Assembly: GCF_000418325.1 (NCBI RefSeq)
Contig: NC_021658.1
Location: 11,422,001 to 11,486,000 of the forward strand
Source: Sorangium cellulosum So0157-2
GTDB lineage: Bacteria; Myxococcota_A; Polyangia; Polyangiales; Polyangiaceae
DNA length: 64,000 nt
Reading direction: 5' to 3'
Part shown: piece after piece, positions 16,722-25,176 of the stretch
Layout of the letters: each line of letters begins with the position of its first letter
How positions within the stretch are numbered: position 1 is the stretch's first letter
Made by a program: the position numbers and the translations under genes
Notes under the pieces: generated by a model
Databases searched by the model: none
What the model was told of the DNA's origin: nothing
Seen by the model: the letters and a program-made list of their open reading frames with translations, nothing else

Positions 16722-19036
16722 CACCACACCTCCGTCGCTGCGTGAAAGCTCCGCCCGGGGAGCTCGAGGTTGAACAGATCGAACGTCCTCGCGGCGAAGA
16801 CGTTCGCGATCGCGAAGCGCGCCGAGACCCGCCGGAGCGCGAGGATCGCGAGCTCCACGTCGACCGTCGCCTGCGCCGGCAGCGGCCGGAGACCCGCGGG
16901 GTCGGCGGCGCGCGAGGCGCGGTAGAAGAGCCGCGCCGAGAGCGAGGCGCGGTCGACGCCGAGCCGCGCGGGCTCCGCGTACACCTCCAGCGACGGCGCC
17001 GCCACGAGGCGCGCCTGGTACGGGATGAGGTCGTTCGCGAGCGCTCGGCCCGGCGAGGTGTCCCGCGGATCGAGCGCGGTGAGCGCGAGCCCGGCGCGGA
17101 GGTGATCGAGCGCCGAGGCGGACGCGGTGAGCTCCAGGCCGAGGACGCGCGCGCTCGCGACGTTGTACGGCCGCAGCACGCCGATGAAGGCGGGGCGGTG
17201 CGCGACGAGCCCCGAGGCGAAGCGCGAGAAGCCGAGGATCTCGAGGGAGACCTCGGCGCGCGCGGCCGGCGCCGCCGCGGCGAGGCGCACGCCGAGCTCG
17301 GCCGAGAGGCCGCGCTCGGGGGCGAGCTCCGGGTTGCCGACGACGATCGGAGAGCTGCCGTAGAGCTCGCCGAGCGCGGGGACGCGCACGTAGCGGCCGA
17401 GGTTTCCGAAGAGCGAGACGCCGCCGCCCGCGAGGCGGAGCCGGGCGCCGAGGCGGCCGCTCGGATCGAGCGAGGCGAGCGGACCGCCGGCGCCGCCGTG
17501 GCTCGTCCGGTGGAGCTCCACGGCGCCGAGGGCGTAGCCCTCGAGCGAGGGGATGGGCGCGTAGCGGAGGCTCACCGACGCGCGGGAGGTGGCGCGCGAG
17601 GCGCGGAGCGGCGCGCCGCCCATGCGATCGAGGGCGAGGAGCTCGCGCTCGTGGGCCGCCGAGGCCGAGACGGCGAGGTCGTCGGCCGGGCGGTAGCGGA
17701 CGGCGGCCTGCCCGGCGCCGCGCGCGCCGCGGCCCTCGACGAGCGGCGACAGCAGGCCGAGCTCGCCCCGCGGATCGCGGACGACCTGGCTCGAGAGGAT
17801 CGCCGAGCTCGTGAGCTCGAGGCGGCACCGATCGACGCCGCCCTCCGGCGGGCCGGCGCACGGGGCGACGGCGGCGATCGCGCCGAGCCAGCGCTGCACG
17901 TGGGCGCGCGCGGCCCGCGCCGGCGTCTCCGAGAGGCCGGTCGCGCCCTGGTCGCGCGCGAAGCCGTTGCCGATCGCCGTGACGCTGCCGCCGCCGGGCA
18001 GGCGGTAGCGGCCGATGCTCCAGAGGTCGTAGGCGTCGGCGTCGGCGTTCGGCCTGGGCAGCGCGCGCCCCGTCCGGCGGTCCGTGACGAGGTAGTCGTT
18101 GTCGGCGGCGCGCCGGCCGATCGCGATCATGGCGCCCGCGCGGTCGTCGCCGAGGCCCGCCGACGCCCACGCGGCGCGCTCGCCGAAGCTGCCGGCGCCG
18201 AGGCCCACGGAGGCGCGGGGCGCGCGCGGCAGCGACGGCTCGAAGAAGATGGCGCCGCCGATCCCGAGGCGATCGGCGTGCTCGGGCGCGTTGCCCCGGT
18301 AGACCTCGACGCGCTGGATCATCCAGAGCGGGACCATCGAGAGATCGGCGGTGCCGGTCACGTCGTCGTTGAGCCGGACGCCCGCGAGGTACACCGGCGT
18401 CTCGGCGCTGCTCGCGCCGCGGATGGACGCGGTCGCGAGGTCCGACGCGGCGCCCGTGCGGGAGACCTGCAGGCCGGGGACGCGGCTCAGCACCGCGGAC
18501 GCCGCGGCGCCCGGCGCGCGGAGCTCGTCGCCGCGGATCACGTGGGACGCCGCGGTGGGATCCCGCGCGGCCACGGTCGACGCGCGCTGCCCCTCGACGC
18601 GCACCTCGAGCGCCCGGCCGCGCGGCCGGGCCGGCGCGCGCGAGGAACGAGGAGCCGGCGCGGCGACGCCGGCTCCTCGTTCCTCGCGCGCAAGTAGGCA
18701 ACGAACGCCTCGCGCGGGACCAGGCGCAGCTTGCCGAGCTTGGTGACCGGCAGCGGGAAGCCCGGCGCGCGGATCGTATCGAGGAAGACGCGCGCCGGGA
18801 TGCCGGTCACCGCCTCGACGTTCTTCTGCGAGAGCATCTCGGGCGGCGGCGCCGTGATCGTGAGCCCGTCCAGCGGGATCGCAACCGCCGCCTCCGCGCG
18901 CCCCGCCGCCTCCGCGCGCCCCGCCGCCCGCCTCGCCCTCCCGGCCGCCCGCGCCCGCCTCCTGGCCCCGCGCGCGCGGCGAGAGGCCGGCGGCGGCCAC
19001 GAGCGCCGCGCAGGCGAGCGCCCAGGGGCGCCTCAC
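16718..19036 (-). CDS. TonB-dependent outer-membrane receptor (N-terminal part abnormal)
   Basis: A 772-codon frame. It starts at GTG 19036, overlapping the upstream lipoprotein stop (GTGA), with a good signal peptide (RRPWALACAALVAAAGL). From about 18600 onward it encodes a plug domain (VIRGDELRAPGAAASAVLSR, TASIRGASSAETPVYLAGV, VEVYRGNAPEHADRLGIGGA) and a barrel ending with EVWW, an aromatic terminus typical of outer-membrane barrels. Between residues about 30 and 135 the frame is low-complexity and implausible; there a different frame encodes an HTH-like domain and a 25-bp perfect inverted repeat sits at the junction. Either the gene was disrupted and the open frame is fortuitous, or indels are present. 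It may import cobalamin or a cobinamide given the adjacent cobT-cobS genes. Confidence 0.8.
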   Translation of the reverse strand: MRRPWALACAALVAAAGLSPRARGQEAGAGGREGEAGGGARGGGGARGGGGCDPAGRAHDHGAAARDALAEERRGGDRHPGARLPRYDPRAGLPAAGHQARQAAPGPARGVRCLLAREERGAGVAAPAPRSSRAPARPRGRALEVRVEGQRASTVAARDPTAASHVIRGDELRAPGAAASAVLSRVPGLQVSRTGAASDLATASIRGASSAETPVYLAGVRLNDDVTGTADLSMVPLWMIQRVEVYRGNAPEHADRLGIGGAIFFEPSLPRAPRASVGLGAGSFGERAAWASAGLGDDRAGAMIAIGRRAADNDYLVTDRRTGRALPRPNADADAYDLWSIGRYRLPGGGSVTAIGNGFARDQGATGLSETPARAARAHVQRWLGAIAAVAPCAGPPEGGVDRCRLELTSSAILSSQVVRDPRGELGLLSPLVEGRGARGAGQAAVRYRPADDLAVSASAAHERELLALDRMGGAPLRASRATSRASVSLRYAPIPSLEGYALGAVELHRTSHGGAGGPLASLDPSGRLGARLRLAGGGVSLFGNLGRYVRVPALGELYGSSPIVVGNPELAPERGLSAELGVRLAAAAPAARAEVSLEILGFSRFASGLVAHRPAFIGVLRPYNVASARVLGLELTASASALDHLRAGLALTALDPRDTSPGRALANDLIPYQARLVAAPSLEVYAEPARLGVDRASLSARLFYRASRAADPAGLRPLPAQATVDVELAILALRRVSARFAIANVFAARTFDLFNLELPGRSFHAATEVWW
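18636..18691. repeat. 25-bp perfect inverted repeat, 6-nt loop
   Basis: Arms 18636-18660 and 18667-18691 are exact reverse complements (GCGCGCGAGGAACGAGGAGC... on the left arm) around the loop CGGCGA. It lies inside the receptor frame, exactly where coherent receptor coding gives way to an out-of-frame domain. Too long and too exact to be chance. Confidence 0.9.
18667..18885 (-). other. Out-of-frame HTH-like domain segment inside receptor gene
   Basis: In the frame not used by the receptor, this stretch reads as a compact domain: LDGLTITAPPPEMLSQ, NVEAVTGIPARVFLDTI, GFPLPVTKLGKLRLV and PREAFVAYLRARNEEPAS. It resembles small excisionase/MerR-like DNA-binding domains common as short proteins in Sorangium. 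It has a possible ATG at 18837 but no ribosome binding site, and its end runs into the inverted repeat. It could be an inserted gene fragment or a separate small gene. Confidence 0.45.
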
Positions 19037-19770
19037 GGGCACAGCGCGTGGACGATGCCCACGGCGTCGAGGTCGAAGACGTCGGGCGTGCCGGCGCGAT
19101 CGGTGATCCGCACGAACCGCGCGAGCGAGACCCCGATCTCGGCCAGATCGAACGGGTCGCCGCCCGCCGACGGCGGGTCGAGCGGATCGATGTCGTTCTC
19201 GTCGGGGTTGGCGTGCACGGGGCGCCATCCGGCGCAGCCGTCGTACGGATAGCGGTCCGCGGCGCAGGGGAACGCCGACCAGGCGGCGCCGTCCTCGCTC
19301 ACCTCGACCGTCGCGAGCTCGGCGAACACGCTCGCGGCGTCGTCGCCGCGCCCGAAGGCGTTCTCGAACACCAGGAAATCGGCCCCGGGCCCGTCGACGA
19401 TCGCGTTGCCCTCGAACGCCACCACGATCGACCCGCCGTCGCCGAGCGAGAGCACGTCCAGCGAGCCGCCGCAGCAGCCGCCGCCCTTCGGCGGGCCGAG
19501 GACGACGTCCGGGTACCGGTCCTGTCCGAACCCCTGCCCCGGCCCGAAGCAGGCCGACACCACGCGCGTCGCGAACCGCGCGCCCGGACCGCCGCACGCC
19601 GCCTCGCCCGCTCCGGGAGCGCCGCCGTGGCCGCCGGAGAGGCACGATCCGCCAGCGCCTGCCGCCGCGGGCTCGCCGGCGCCGTCGTCCGGGGGCGCGC
19701 CGGCGCCGCCGCACCCGGACAGGACGGCCGCGGAGGAGCAGAGGCAGACGACGAGGGCACGCAGCGACAT
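19033..19770 (-). CDS. Lipoprotein, first gene of TonB-receptor operon
   Basis: A 245-residue lipoprotein with the start at ATG 19770 giving MSLRALVVCLCSSAAVLSGC, a textbook signal and lipobox. Mature text includes GFGQDRYPDVVLGPPKGGG, SLDVLSLGDGGSIVVAFEGN, DFLVFENAFGRG and FVRITDRAGTPDVFDLDAVGIV, a beta-sandwich pattern seen in exported cell-surface proteins that often precede TonB receptors in corrinoid loci. The stop overlaps the receptor start, so the three operon genes are coupled. The longer in-frame start at 19905 would bury the signal sequence and is rejected. Probable surface substrate-binding component; unproven. Confidence 0.8.
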   Translation of the reverse strand: MSLRALVVCLCSSAAVLSGCGGAGAPPDDGAGEPAAAGAGGSCLSGGHGGAPGAGEAACGGPGARFATRVVSACFGPGQGFGQDRYPDVVLGPPKGGGCCGGSLDVLSLGDGGSIVVAFEGNAIVDGPGADFLVFENAFGRGDDAASVFAELATVEVSEDGAAWSAFPCAADRYPYDGCAGWRPVHANPDENDIDPLDPPSAGGDPFDLAEIGVSLARFVRITDRAGTPDVFDLDAVGIVHALCP

Positions 19771-19967
19771 CCTGGACCTGTTCGAGCGAACGCGCGCCGC
19801 GGCATCTCCGCGCCGGCGGCGGCCGGCCTGCCCCGGTCCCGCGAGGATCTGCGTCTCTCCATCTCCGCGCAACGGGACCTCTTCGGCCGCACGGGCGGCT
19901 ATCATGGGCCTCCGGGACGGTCAACGCGCTTCCCCGGCCTCCCGCGGGAGGGTAGAAAACCCGGAGC

Positions 19968-21053
19968 ATGGCTCTCTCGCCTCCCTGGGTGTTCCCGGAG
20001 CTCGACGCGAGCGCGGCGGGCGCGGCGCGCGCGCGGCAGGACACGCTGACCAAGCCGCGCGGCAGCCTCGGGGCGCTCGAGGATGTCGCCGTGGCGCTCG
20101 CGGGCATCCAGGGCGGGCCGCCCGCGAGCCGGCCCGCGGCCGCGGTGCTGTTCGCCGCCGATCACCCCGTCGCCCGGCACGGCGTGTCGGCCTACCCGGC
20201 CGAGGTCACGGCGGCGATGGTCGCGAACTTCGTGCGCGGCGGCGCCGCCTCCAGCGTGCTCTGCCGCCACCTCGGGGTCGAGCTGCGGGTCGTGGACGTC
20301 GGCGTCGCCCACCCGTACGAGCGCGCCGGCGGCGCCGCCGCGCAGCTGCGGCGCGATCCGGTCGCCGACGATCCCATCGGCGATCTGCGGGTCGAGGACG
20401 CGCTCTCGGAGGACGTCTACGAGCGCGCGCTCCGCGCCGGCGCCGCCGAGATCGACGCGCTCGGGGGCGACACGCGCGTCGTCCTGCTCGGCGAGATGGG
20501 CATCGGCAACACCACGGCGGCGTCGGCCATGTCGGCGCTGCTCCTCGGGCTCGCCCCGGAGGACGTCGTCGGCGCGGGGACGGGCGTCACGGGCGACGCG
20601 CTGTCGCGCAAGGTCGAGGTCGTGCGCGACGCGACCCGGCGCGTCCAGAGCGGCTCGAGCGCGTATCGCGCCGATCCGCGCCGCGTCGTGCGGGCGGTCG
20701 GCGGCAAGGAGATCGCCGCGCTCGTGGGCGCCATGGCGCGGGCGATCGAGCGGCGGATGGCGGTGCTCGTCGACGGCTTCATCGTCTCGACCGCGGCGCT
20801 CGCGCTCGTCCGGATGGACGCCCGGGCGCGGGCGGGCATGCTCTTCGCGCACCGCTCGGCCGAGCGCGGTCACGCCCACGTCCTCGCGGCGCTCGAGGCC
20901 CGCCCCTTGCTGGATCTCGGCATGCGGCTGGGCGAGGCGAGCGCCGCCCTGGCCGCGTTGCCCCTGCTCGACGCCGCGTGCGCCCTGCACGCCGGCATGG
21001 CGACGTTCGCGAGCGCGAGCGTGCCCGACCGCGCGCCGCCCGGGACTCCATGA
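19968..21053 (+). CDS. cobT: Nicotinate-nucleotide--dimethylbenzimidazole phosphoribosyltransferase
   Basis: A 361-residue CobT that makes alpha-ribazole 5'-phosphate from dimethylbenzimidazole and nicotinate mononucleotide for the lower ligand of cobalamin. Signatures: TKPRGSLGALEDVAV, FAADHPVARHGVSAYP, LLGEMGIGNTTAASAM, GAGTGVTGDALSRK, and near the end MRLGEASAALAALPLLDAA holding the catalytic Glu. ATG 19968 has TAGAAA 9 nt upstream, so it may be leaderless. The stop overlaps cobS (ATGA). The gene is divergent from the TonB operon across 197 bp. Confidence 0.96.
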   Translation: MALSPPWVFPELDASAAGAARARQDTLTKPRGSLGALEDVAVALAGIQGGPPASRPAAAVLFAADHPVARHGVSAYPAEVTAAMVANFVRGGAASSVLCRHLGVELRVVDVGVAHPYERAGGAAAQLRRDPVADDPIGDLRVEDALSEDVYERALRAGAAEIDALGGDTRVVLLGEMGIGNTTAASAMSALLLGLAPEDVVGAGTGVTGDALSRKVEVVRDATRRVQSGSSAYRADPRRVVRAVGGKEIAALVGAMARAIERRMAVLVDGFIVSTAALALVRMDARARAGMLFAHRSAERGHAHVLAALEARPLLDLGMRLGEASAALAALPLLDAACALHAGMATFASASVPDRAPPGTP

Positions 21054-21877
21054 CGCTGCCGCCGGTCCTGCGCGGCGCCCGGGCGGCGACGACCTTCCTC
21101 ACGCGCGTGCCGGTCGGCGGCTTCCCCTACGCCGAGGCGGACTGGCGCTGGGCCTCGGCCTGGTTCCCGTTCGTGGGCGCCGGCCTCGGCGCCGTCCAGG
21201 CCGCGGCGTGGCTGCTCGTCGATCGGGGCGGCGCGCTCGTCGCGGCCAGCGTCGTCGTGGCGCTGGGCCTGCTCCTCACCGGGGCCTTCCACGAGGACGG
21301 CCTCGCGGACACGGCCGACGCGCTCGGCGGCGCCTTCGATCGCGCGCGTCTGTTCGAGATCCTCAAGGACAGCCGCATCGGCGCGTTCGGCGCCGCGGCG
21401 CTCATCGTGGTCCTCGTGCTGCGCATCGCCCTGCTCGCGCGGCTCGACGCCGCGGCGCCGGTCGCCCTGGTGCTGACGCAGTGCCTCTCGCGCGTCCCGC
21501 CGATCTGGCTCATGGTCGCGCTGCCGTACGTGACCCAGGGCGGCTCGCGCAGCCGGCCGGTCGCGCAGGCGGCGCTCCCGCAGGCGCTCCTCGGCTCGGT
21601 GTGGCCGGCGCTCTCGCTCGCCGTCGCGCACGCCGCCGGTGCCGTCTCGGCGGCCGAGGCGGCGGCCATGCTCGGCGCGGCGTCGAAGCGCTGCTCCAGG
21701 AGCGCGGGGCCCGACGCCCCGCGCGTGGAGGCGGCGAGGGTGGCGGCCGCCGCGGCGATCTGCGGCCTCCGCTTCCGCGCCCGCGCCGGCGGCATCACCG
21801 GCGACTTCCTGGGCGCGACGCAGCAGATCGTCGACTGCGCCGCGCTGCTCGCCCTCGCGCTCGCGCGGGGCGGCTGA
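21050..21877 (+). CDS. cobS: Adenosylcobinamide-GDP ribazoletransferase (cobalamin synthase)
   Basis: A 275-residue integral membrane enzyme joining adenosylcobinamide-GDP and alpha-ribazole to form adenosylcobalamin. Family marks are FLTRVPVG near the N-terminus, FHEDGLADTADALGG as the conserved acidic motif, ILKDSRIGAFGAAALI, and GGITGDFLGATQQI at the C-terminus. Several hydrophobic helices are visible (for example LVAASVVVALGLLLTGAF and AAALIVVLVLRIALLA). It overlaps cobT by ATGA and is followed 17 bp later by the phosphatase gene. Confidence 0.95.
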   Translation: MTLPPVLRGARAATTFLTRVPVGGFPYAEADWRWASAWFPFVGAGLGAVQAAAWLLVDRGGALVAASVVVALGLLLTGAFHEDGLADTADALGGAFDRARLFEILKDSRIGAFGAAALIVVLVLRIALLARLDAAAPVALVLTQCLSRVPPIWLMVALPYVTQGGSRSRPVAQAALPQALLGSVWPALSLAVAHAAGAVSAAEAAAMLGAASKRCSRSAGPDAPRVEAARVAAAAAICGLRFRARAGGITGDFLGATQQIVDCAALLALALARGG

Positions 21878-21894
21878 GCCGCGGGCGCGCCGGC

Positions 21895-22503
21895 ATGGAT
21901 CCCCTCGCCCCTTCCCTGATCGCGTTCCGCCACGCCCCCGTCGCGCTCTCCGGCGTCTGCTACGGCCGCCTCGACGTCGCCGCGGCGCTCGCGCCCGGGG
22001 ACGCCGCGGCCGCGATCGAGCGCGCGCTCCGCGACCTCGATCTCCGCCCCGGCGTGGTCTTTTCGTCGCCGCTCTCCCGCTGCGCGCACCCCGCGGCCGA
22101 GCTCGCGGCGCGCCTCGGGGTGCCGCACGCGATCGACGCGCGCCTCGTCGAGATCGCCTACGGCGCCTGGGAGGGGCGCGCCTGGTCGGAGATCGAGCGC
22201 GGCGACCCGGAGGCGTACGCCGCGTGGCTCGACGGCTGGGAGCGCGTCGGGCCGCCCGGGGGCGAGTCGGCGATCGAGGTCGAGGCCCGGGTGCGGTCGT
22301 TCTGGCGGGCGCTCCCTCCGGCGTGCGGGCCAGCGTCCGGGGCGTCCCCGCACCTCCTGGTCGCGCACGCGGGCGTGCTGCGCGCGCTGCGCGTCGTCGC
22401 CTGCGGCGCGTCGTGGATCGAGGCGATGAGCGCGCCCGCGCCTCACCTCGCGCCCGAGCGCTTCCCGCTCCCCGCGCCTGCCCTTTCGCTGGCGGCCCCC
22501 TGA
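21895..22503 (+). CDS. cobC: Histidine phosphatase, probable alpha-ribazole phosphatase
   Basis: A 202-residue histidine-phosphatase-superfamily protein. The active-site motif reads FRHAP (RHA rather than the usual RHG), followed by CYGRLDVAA, VFSSPLSRCAHPAAELA, EIAYGAWEGRAW and LLVAHAGVLRAL, which supplies the second catalytic His. Position directly after cobT-cobS makes dephosphorylation of alpha-ribazole phosphate or cobalamin phosphate the natural role. Symbol assigned by context; a generic phosphatase cannot be excluded. Confidence 0.82.
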   Translation: MDPLAPSLIAFRHAPVALSGVCYGRLDVAAALAPGDAAAAIERALRDLDLRPGVVFSSPLSRCAHPAAELAARLGVPHAIDARLVEIAYGAWEGRAWSEIERGDPEAYAAWLDGWERVGPPGGESAIEVEARVRSFWRALPPACGPASGASPHLLVAHAGVLRALRVVACGASWIEAMSAPAPHLAPERFPLPAPALSLAAP

Positions 22504-22511
22504 GGGGCGCG

Positions 22512-22517
22512 TACCCT
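22512..22517 (+). promoter_or_regulatory. -10-like hexamer of arginase-family gene
   Basis: TACCCT with 8 nt to ATG 22526. It lies 8 nt after the stop of the phosphatase gene, implying independent, leaderless transcription of the following gene. Confidence 0.4.
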
Positions 22518-22525
22518 CGTCGGGC

Positions 22526-23659
22526 ATGACCCCGCACGAAGAGCTCGCGCTCCTGCTGCGCCCGGCGGCCGGAGGCCTCTACCTCGTCTCGACCGGGCGC
22601 GCGCAGCAGCTCGAGGTCCAGCGACGGCTTTACGGCGCCTCCACCCAGGACGAGGTCCTCGCCCGGTTCCGCGCGTCGTTCGACCGCATCGCCGGCGCGC
22701 GCGCCGTCCTGCTCGGCGTCCCCTCCGACGTCGGCGCCGGGTTCCTCCGCGGCTCCAACATGGGCCCGCAGGCGATCCGGACCGCGCTCCTCGACGCTCA
22801 CCCGGATTTCCCCGAGCGGGCGCGCGACATCGGCCTCGTCGACATCGGCGACGTGTTCGTCGTGCCGCAGCTCCTGCACGACGACATGCTCTCGGAGGCC
22901 CAGAAGGCCGCGTCGCGCCGCGCCCTCTACCCCGGCGTGCCCGAGCCCGTGGCCGCGCGGCTGCCGGTCTCGCCGCTCTCCATCGCCGAGCGCGCGCTGG
23001 ATCTCGTCTTCTCGATCAACCCGGACATCGCGCCCATCGTGCTCGGCGGCGATCATTCCACGGCCTTGCCGGTCGCGCGCGCGATCGCGACCGCGCGCGC
23101 GCGAGGCGCGCGGCGGCGGCCCTGGGGCATCGTGCAGCCCGACGCGCACACCGATCTCCTCGAGGAGCGGCTCGGGGTCGCGTACTGCTTCGCCACCTGG
23201 TCGTACCACGCGAACGAGCTGGTCGGGCGGGGCGGCCGGCTGACGCAGGTGGGGGTCCGCGCCTCTCAGAAGCCGCGCGAGCACTGGGAGAGCCGCTACG
23301 GCGTGCGGCAGTTCTGGGCGGCCGAGTGCCGCGCCGATCCCGAGGCGGCGCTCGACGCCATCGTCGCGCACGTGAAGAGCACCGGCGTCGAGGGCGTGTA
23401 TTTCTCGAACGACATCGACGGCACGGACGCCGCGTACGCCGACGCCACCGGGACCCCGGAGCCGGACGGCCTCTCGCCCGATTTCGTGGTCGCGCTCATC
23501 CGCCGCCTCGGGCGCGAGGTCGGCCTGATCGGCGGCGACGTCATGGAGGTGGCGCCGGCGCTCCAGCCGACGCCGGAGAGCGCGGCCCGCACGCTCGCGC
23601 TCGCGGTGCGCTACCTGCGCGAGACGATCGAGGCCGTCGTCGGCCGCGCGCTCGCCTGA
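22526..23659 (+). CDS. Arginase/agmatinase/formimidoylglutamase family protein
   Basis: A 377-residue ureohydrolase-fold enzyme with a binuclear manganese site: GGDHSTAL, VQPDAHTDL and SNDIDGTD supply the His and Asp ligands in the expected order. It hydrolyses a guanidino- or formimino-type C-N bond. The protein is longer than typical arginases (about 300 residues), with an N-terminal extension of some 60 residues (LYLVSTGRAQQLEVQRRLYG) and a long insert around residues 110-150. Substrate cannot be read from sequence. Independent promoter suspected; not part of the cobalamin operon by function. Confidence 0.9.
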   Translation: MTPHEELALLLRPAAGGLYLVSTGRAQQLEVQRRLYGASTQDEVLARFRASFDRIAGARAVLLGVPSDVGAGFLRGSNMGPQAIRTALLDAHPDFPERARDIGLVDIGDVFVVPQLLHDDMLSEAQKAASRRALYPGVPEPVAARLPVSPLSIAERALDLVFSINPDIAPIVLGGDHSTALPVARAIATARARGARRRPWGIVQPDAHTDLLEERLGVAYCFATWSYHANELVGRGGRLTQVGVRASQKPREHWESRYGVRQFWAAECRADPEAALDAIVAHVKSTGVEGVYFSNDIDGTDAAYADATGTPEPDGLSPDFVVALIRRLGREVGLIGGDVMEVAPALQPTPESAARTLALAVRYLRETIEAVVGRALA

Positions 23660-23663
23660 CCTG

Positions 23664-23716
23664 GCGCGCTCGCCGGGCGCCGCGCTCGCCTGGCGCCGCG
23701 CTCGCCTGGCGCCGCT
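23664..23716. repeat. Short direct repeat CGCTCGCCTGGCGCCG, about three copies
   Basis: The 55-bp gap between the arginase-family gene and the convergent sulfurtransferase is filled by near-identical 16-bp units (CGCTCGCC(T/G)GGCGCCG). No function assigned; it may add structure between convergent transcripts. Confidence 0.6.
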
Positions 23717-24581
23717 CAGGGATCGGAGCCCTTCGCCGCGGGCAGGGCGGCGTCCCGGGCCCAGTCGCTCCACGACCCCTCGTAGAGGATCGCGTCCGTG
23801 CGGCCGAGCGTCGCCAGCGCGAGCAGGTCGTGGCAGGCGGGGGGGCCCGGTAGCAAACGACGGTGCTCGCCTCGAGGGCGCCGAGATCGCGGTAGCGCCG
23901 CTCGAGCTCGGCGCGCTCGCGGAACGGACCGGCCGGCGCGCGGAGGTTCTCCGCGAACGGGGCCGAGCGCGCCCCGGGGATGTGGCCCGGGCGCGCGTCG
24001 ACGGGCTCGGTCTGCCCTTCGTAGCGCTCGCGGGCGCGCGCATCGAGGATCACCGCCGACGGCTCGCGGCGCAGCTGGTCGACGGCCGCCTTGTCGGCGA
24101 CCGGGGCGCCGCCGCCGGCGAGCTGCATCGGCGGCGCCGGCGCGATCGCGGGCGCGTCGGTCGAGAGCGGGTGCCCCGCCGAGGTCCACGCCTGGAGGCC
24201 GCCGTCGAGCACGCGCCCGCCCGGGTGGCCGAAGTAGCGCAGCAGCCACCAGAGCCTGGCCGCGATGGCGCCGCCCGCGTCGTCGTAGCCGACGACGAGC
24301 GAATCCGGCGCGACGCCGATCCGGGCGAGCACGCGCGCGAACGCCGCTGCGTCGGGCAGGGGGTGGCGCCCGGGGCCGGCCTGCGCCGGACCGGAGAGGT
24401 CGGCGTCGACGTCGAGGTGGACGGCGCCCGGGATGTGCCCGCGGGCGTACTCGTCGGCGCCGCGGCGGCCGCTGAGGTACCAGCGGCAGTCGACGACGCG
24501 GACGCGGGGATCGCCGGCGTGCGCTGCGAGCCAGGGGACGTCGACGAGGGGGCCGGGGGGCACGGGGAGGGGGTCGCGCAT
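23716..24581 (-). pseudogene. Sulfurtransferase (two rhodanese domains), frameshifted at a G7 run
   Basis: Thiosulfate/3-mercaptopyruvate sulfurtransferase-like gene from ATG 24581. The inactive N-terminal rhodanese domain (VVDCRWYLSGRRGADEYARG, HIPGAVHLDVDADLSG, DDAGGAIAARLWWLLR) and most of the catalytic domain (VILDARARERYEG, GHIPGARSAPFAEN) are intact. After TVVCY the frame breaks at a run of seven G (23839-23845); the continuation CHDLLALATLGR...WSDWARDAALPAAKGSDP is in another frame and ends at 23716. The break falls in the active-site loop, where the expected CGSG-type loop with catalytic Cys is not recognisable in either frame. A sequencing error in the homopolymer or a true inactivating mutation are both possible. 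Confidence 0.8.
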
Positions 24582-24588
24582 GCGCGGC

Positions 24589-24594
24589 AGGGTA
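24589..24594 (-). promoter_or_regulatory. -10-like hexamer of sulfurtransferase gene
   Basis: TACCCT on the minus strand, 7 nt before ATG 24581. Confidence 0.38.
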
Positions 24595-24723
24595 GCGCTG
24601 CGCGGTCGCCGGCGGGGCTCGCGATCGAGCGCCCCGGGGCGCATCGCCGGGTCGCGCTCGCCCGCGAGCTGGCCTCCTCCCGGCGCCGGCGATGCGCGGG
24701 CCGCCGGCGTTACTGACTCGGCG

Positions 24724-25176
24724 TTACTGACTCGCTTCCGCGAACATGTTCGTGTTGCCGGTCTGGTATGAGAATTCGAAGGTTACCTGCTTGATCTTCC
24801 AGCCGCCTTCTTCCCGGATCAGCCCATAGCGGTAGTGCCCCGCGACCATCCAGTCCTCGCCGCCCGGCGCGCGCGCGAACCGGTGGTACGCGCGCACGTG
24901 GCACTCGGCGGAGGCCTCTTTCCCGCTCACCTCGACGTCGATGGGGCCGAGGAAGTGCTGCGAGGCATCGATGGCGCCGTGGAACTTCTTCCAGGACGCC
25001 AGCAGGTCGTCGGCCTTCTGCGTGAGCGCCTCGCCGCCGAGGAGCGATGAGAAATCGTTCAACACGACATCCGCATAGAAGCCGCGGAGCTCGACCCAGC
25101 GCCGCCGGTCGATGTTGTGAGCGACACGGGTGATGACGCTCCGGATCGCTCGCTCATCCTTCAGATCTTCGGACAT
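24724..25176 (-). CDS. SnoaL-like / NTF2-like superfamily protein
   Basis: A 150-residue single-domain protein of the SnoaL/NTF2 alpha+beta cone fold: an N-terminal helix (ERAIRSVITRVAHNIDRR), WVELRGFYADVVLND, ASQHFLGPIDVEV, and beta strands ECHVRAYHRFAR and MVAGHYRYGLIREEGGWKIKQVTF. Members act as small-molecule isomerases, hydratases or binding proteins. ATG 25176 is chosen because AAAGGA lies just upstream; the ORF extends to 25203. No neighbour reveals a pathway. Confidence 0.82.
   Translation of the reverse strand: MSEDLKDERAIRSVITRVAHNIDRRRWVELRGFYADVVLNDFSSLLGGEALTQKADDLLASWKKFHGAIDASQHFLGPIDVEVSGKEASAECHVRAYHRFARAPGGEDWMVAGHYRYGLIREEGGWKIKQVTFEFSYQTGNTNMFAEASQ

Noticed and set aside
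19771..19967. Cobalamin riboswitch between the TonB operon and cobT
   Set aside because: The locus predicts one, but I could not find a B12 box or the conserved core on either strand; a covariance search would decide.
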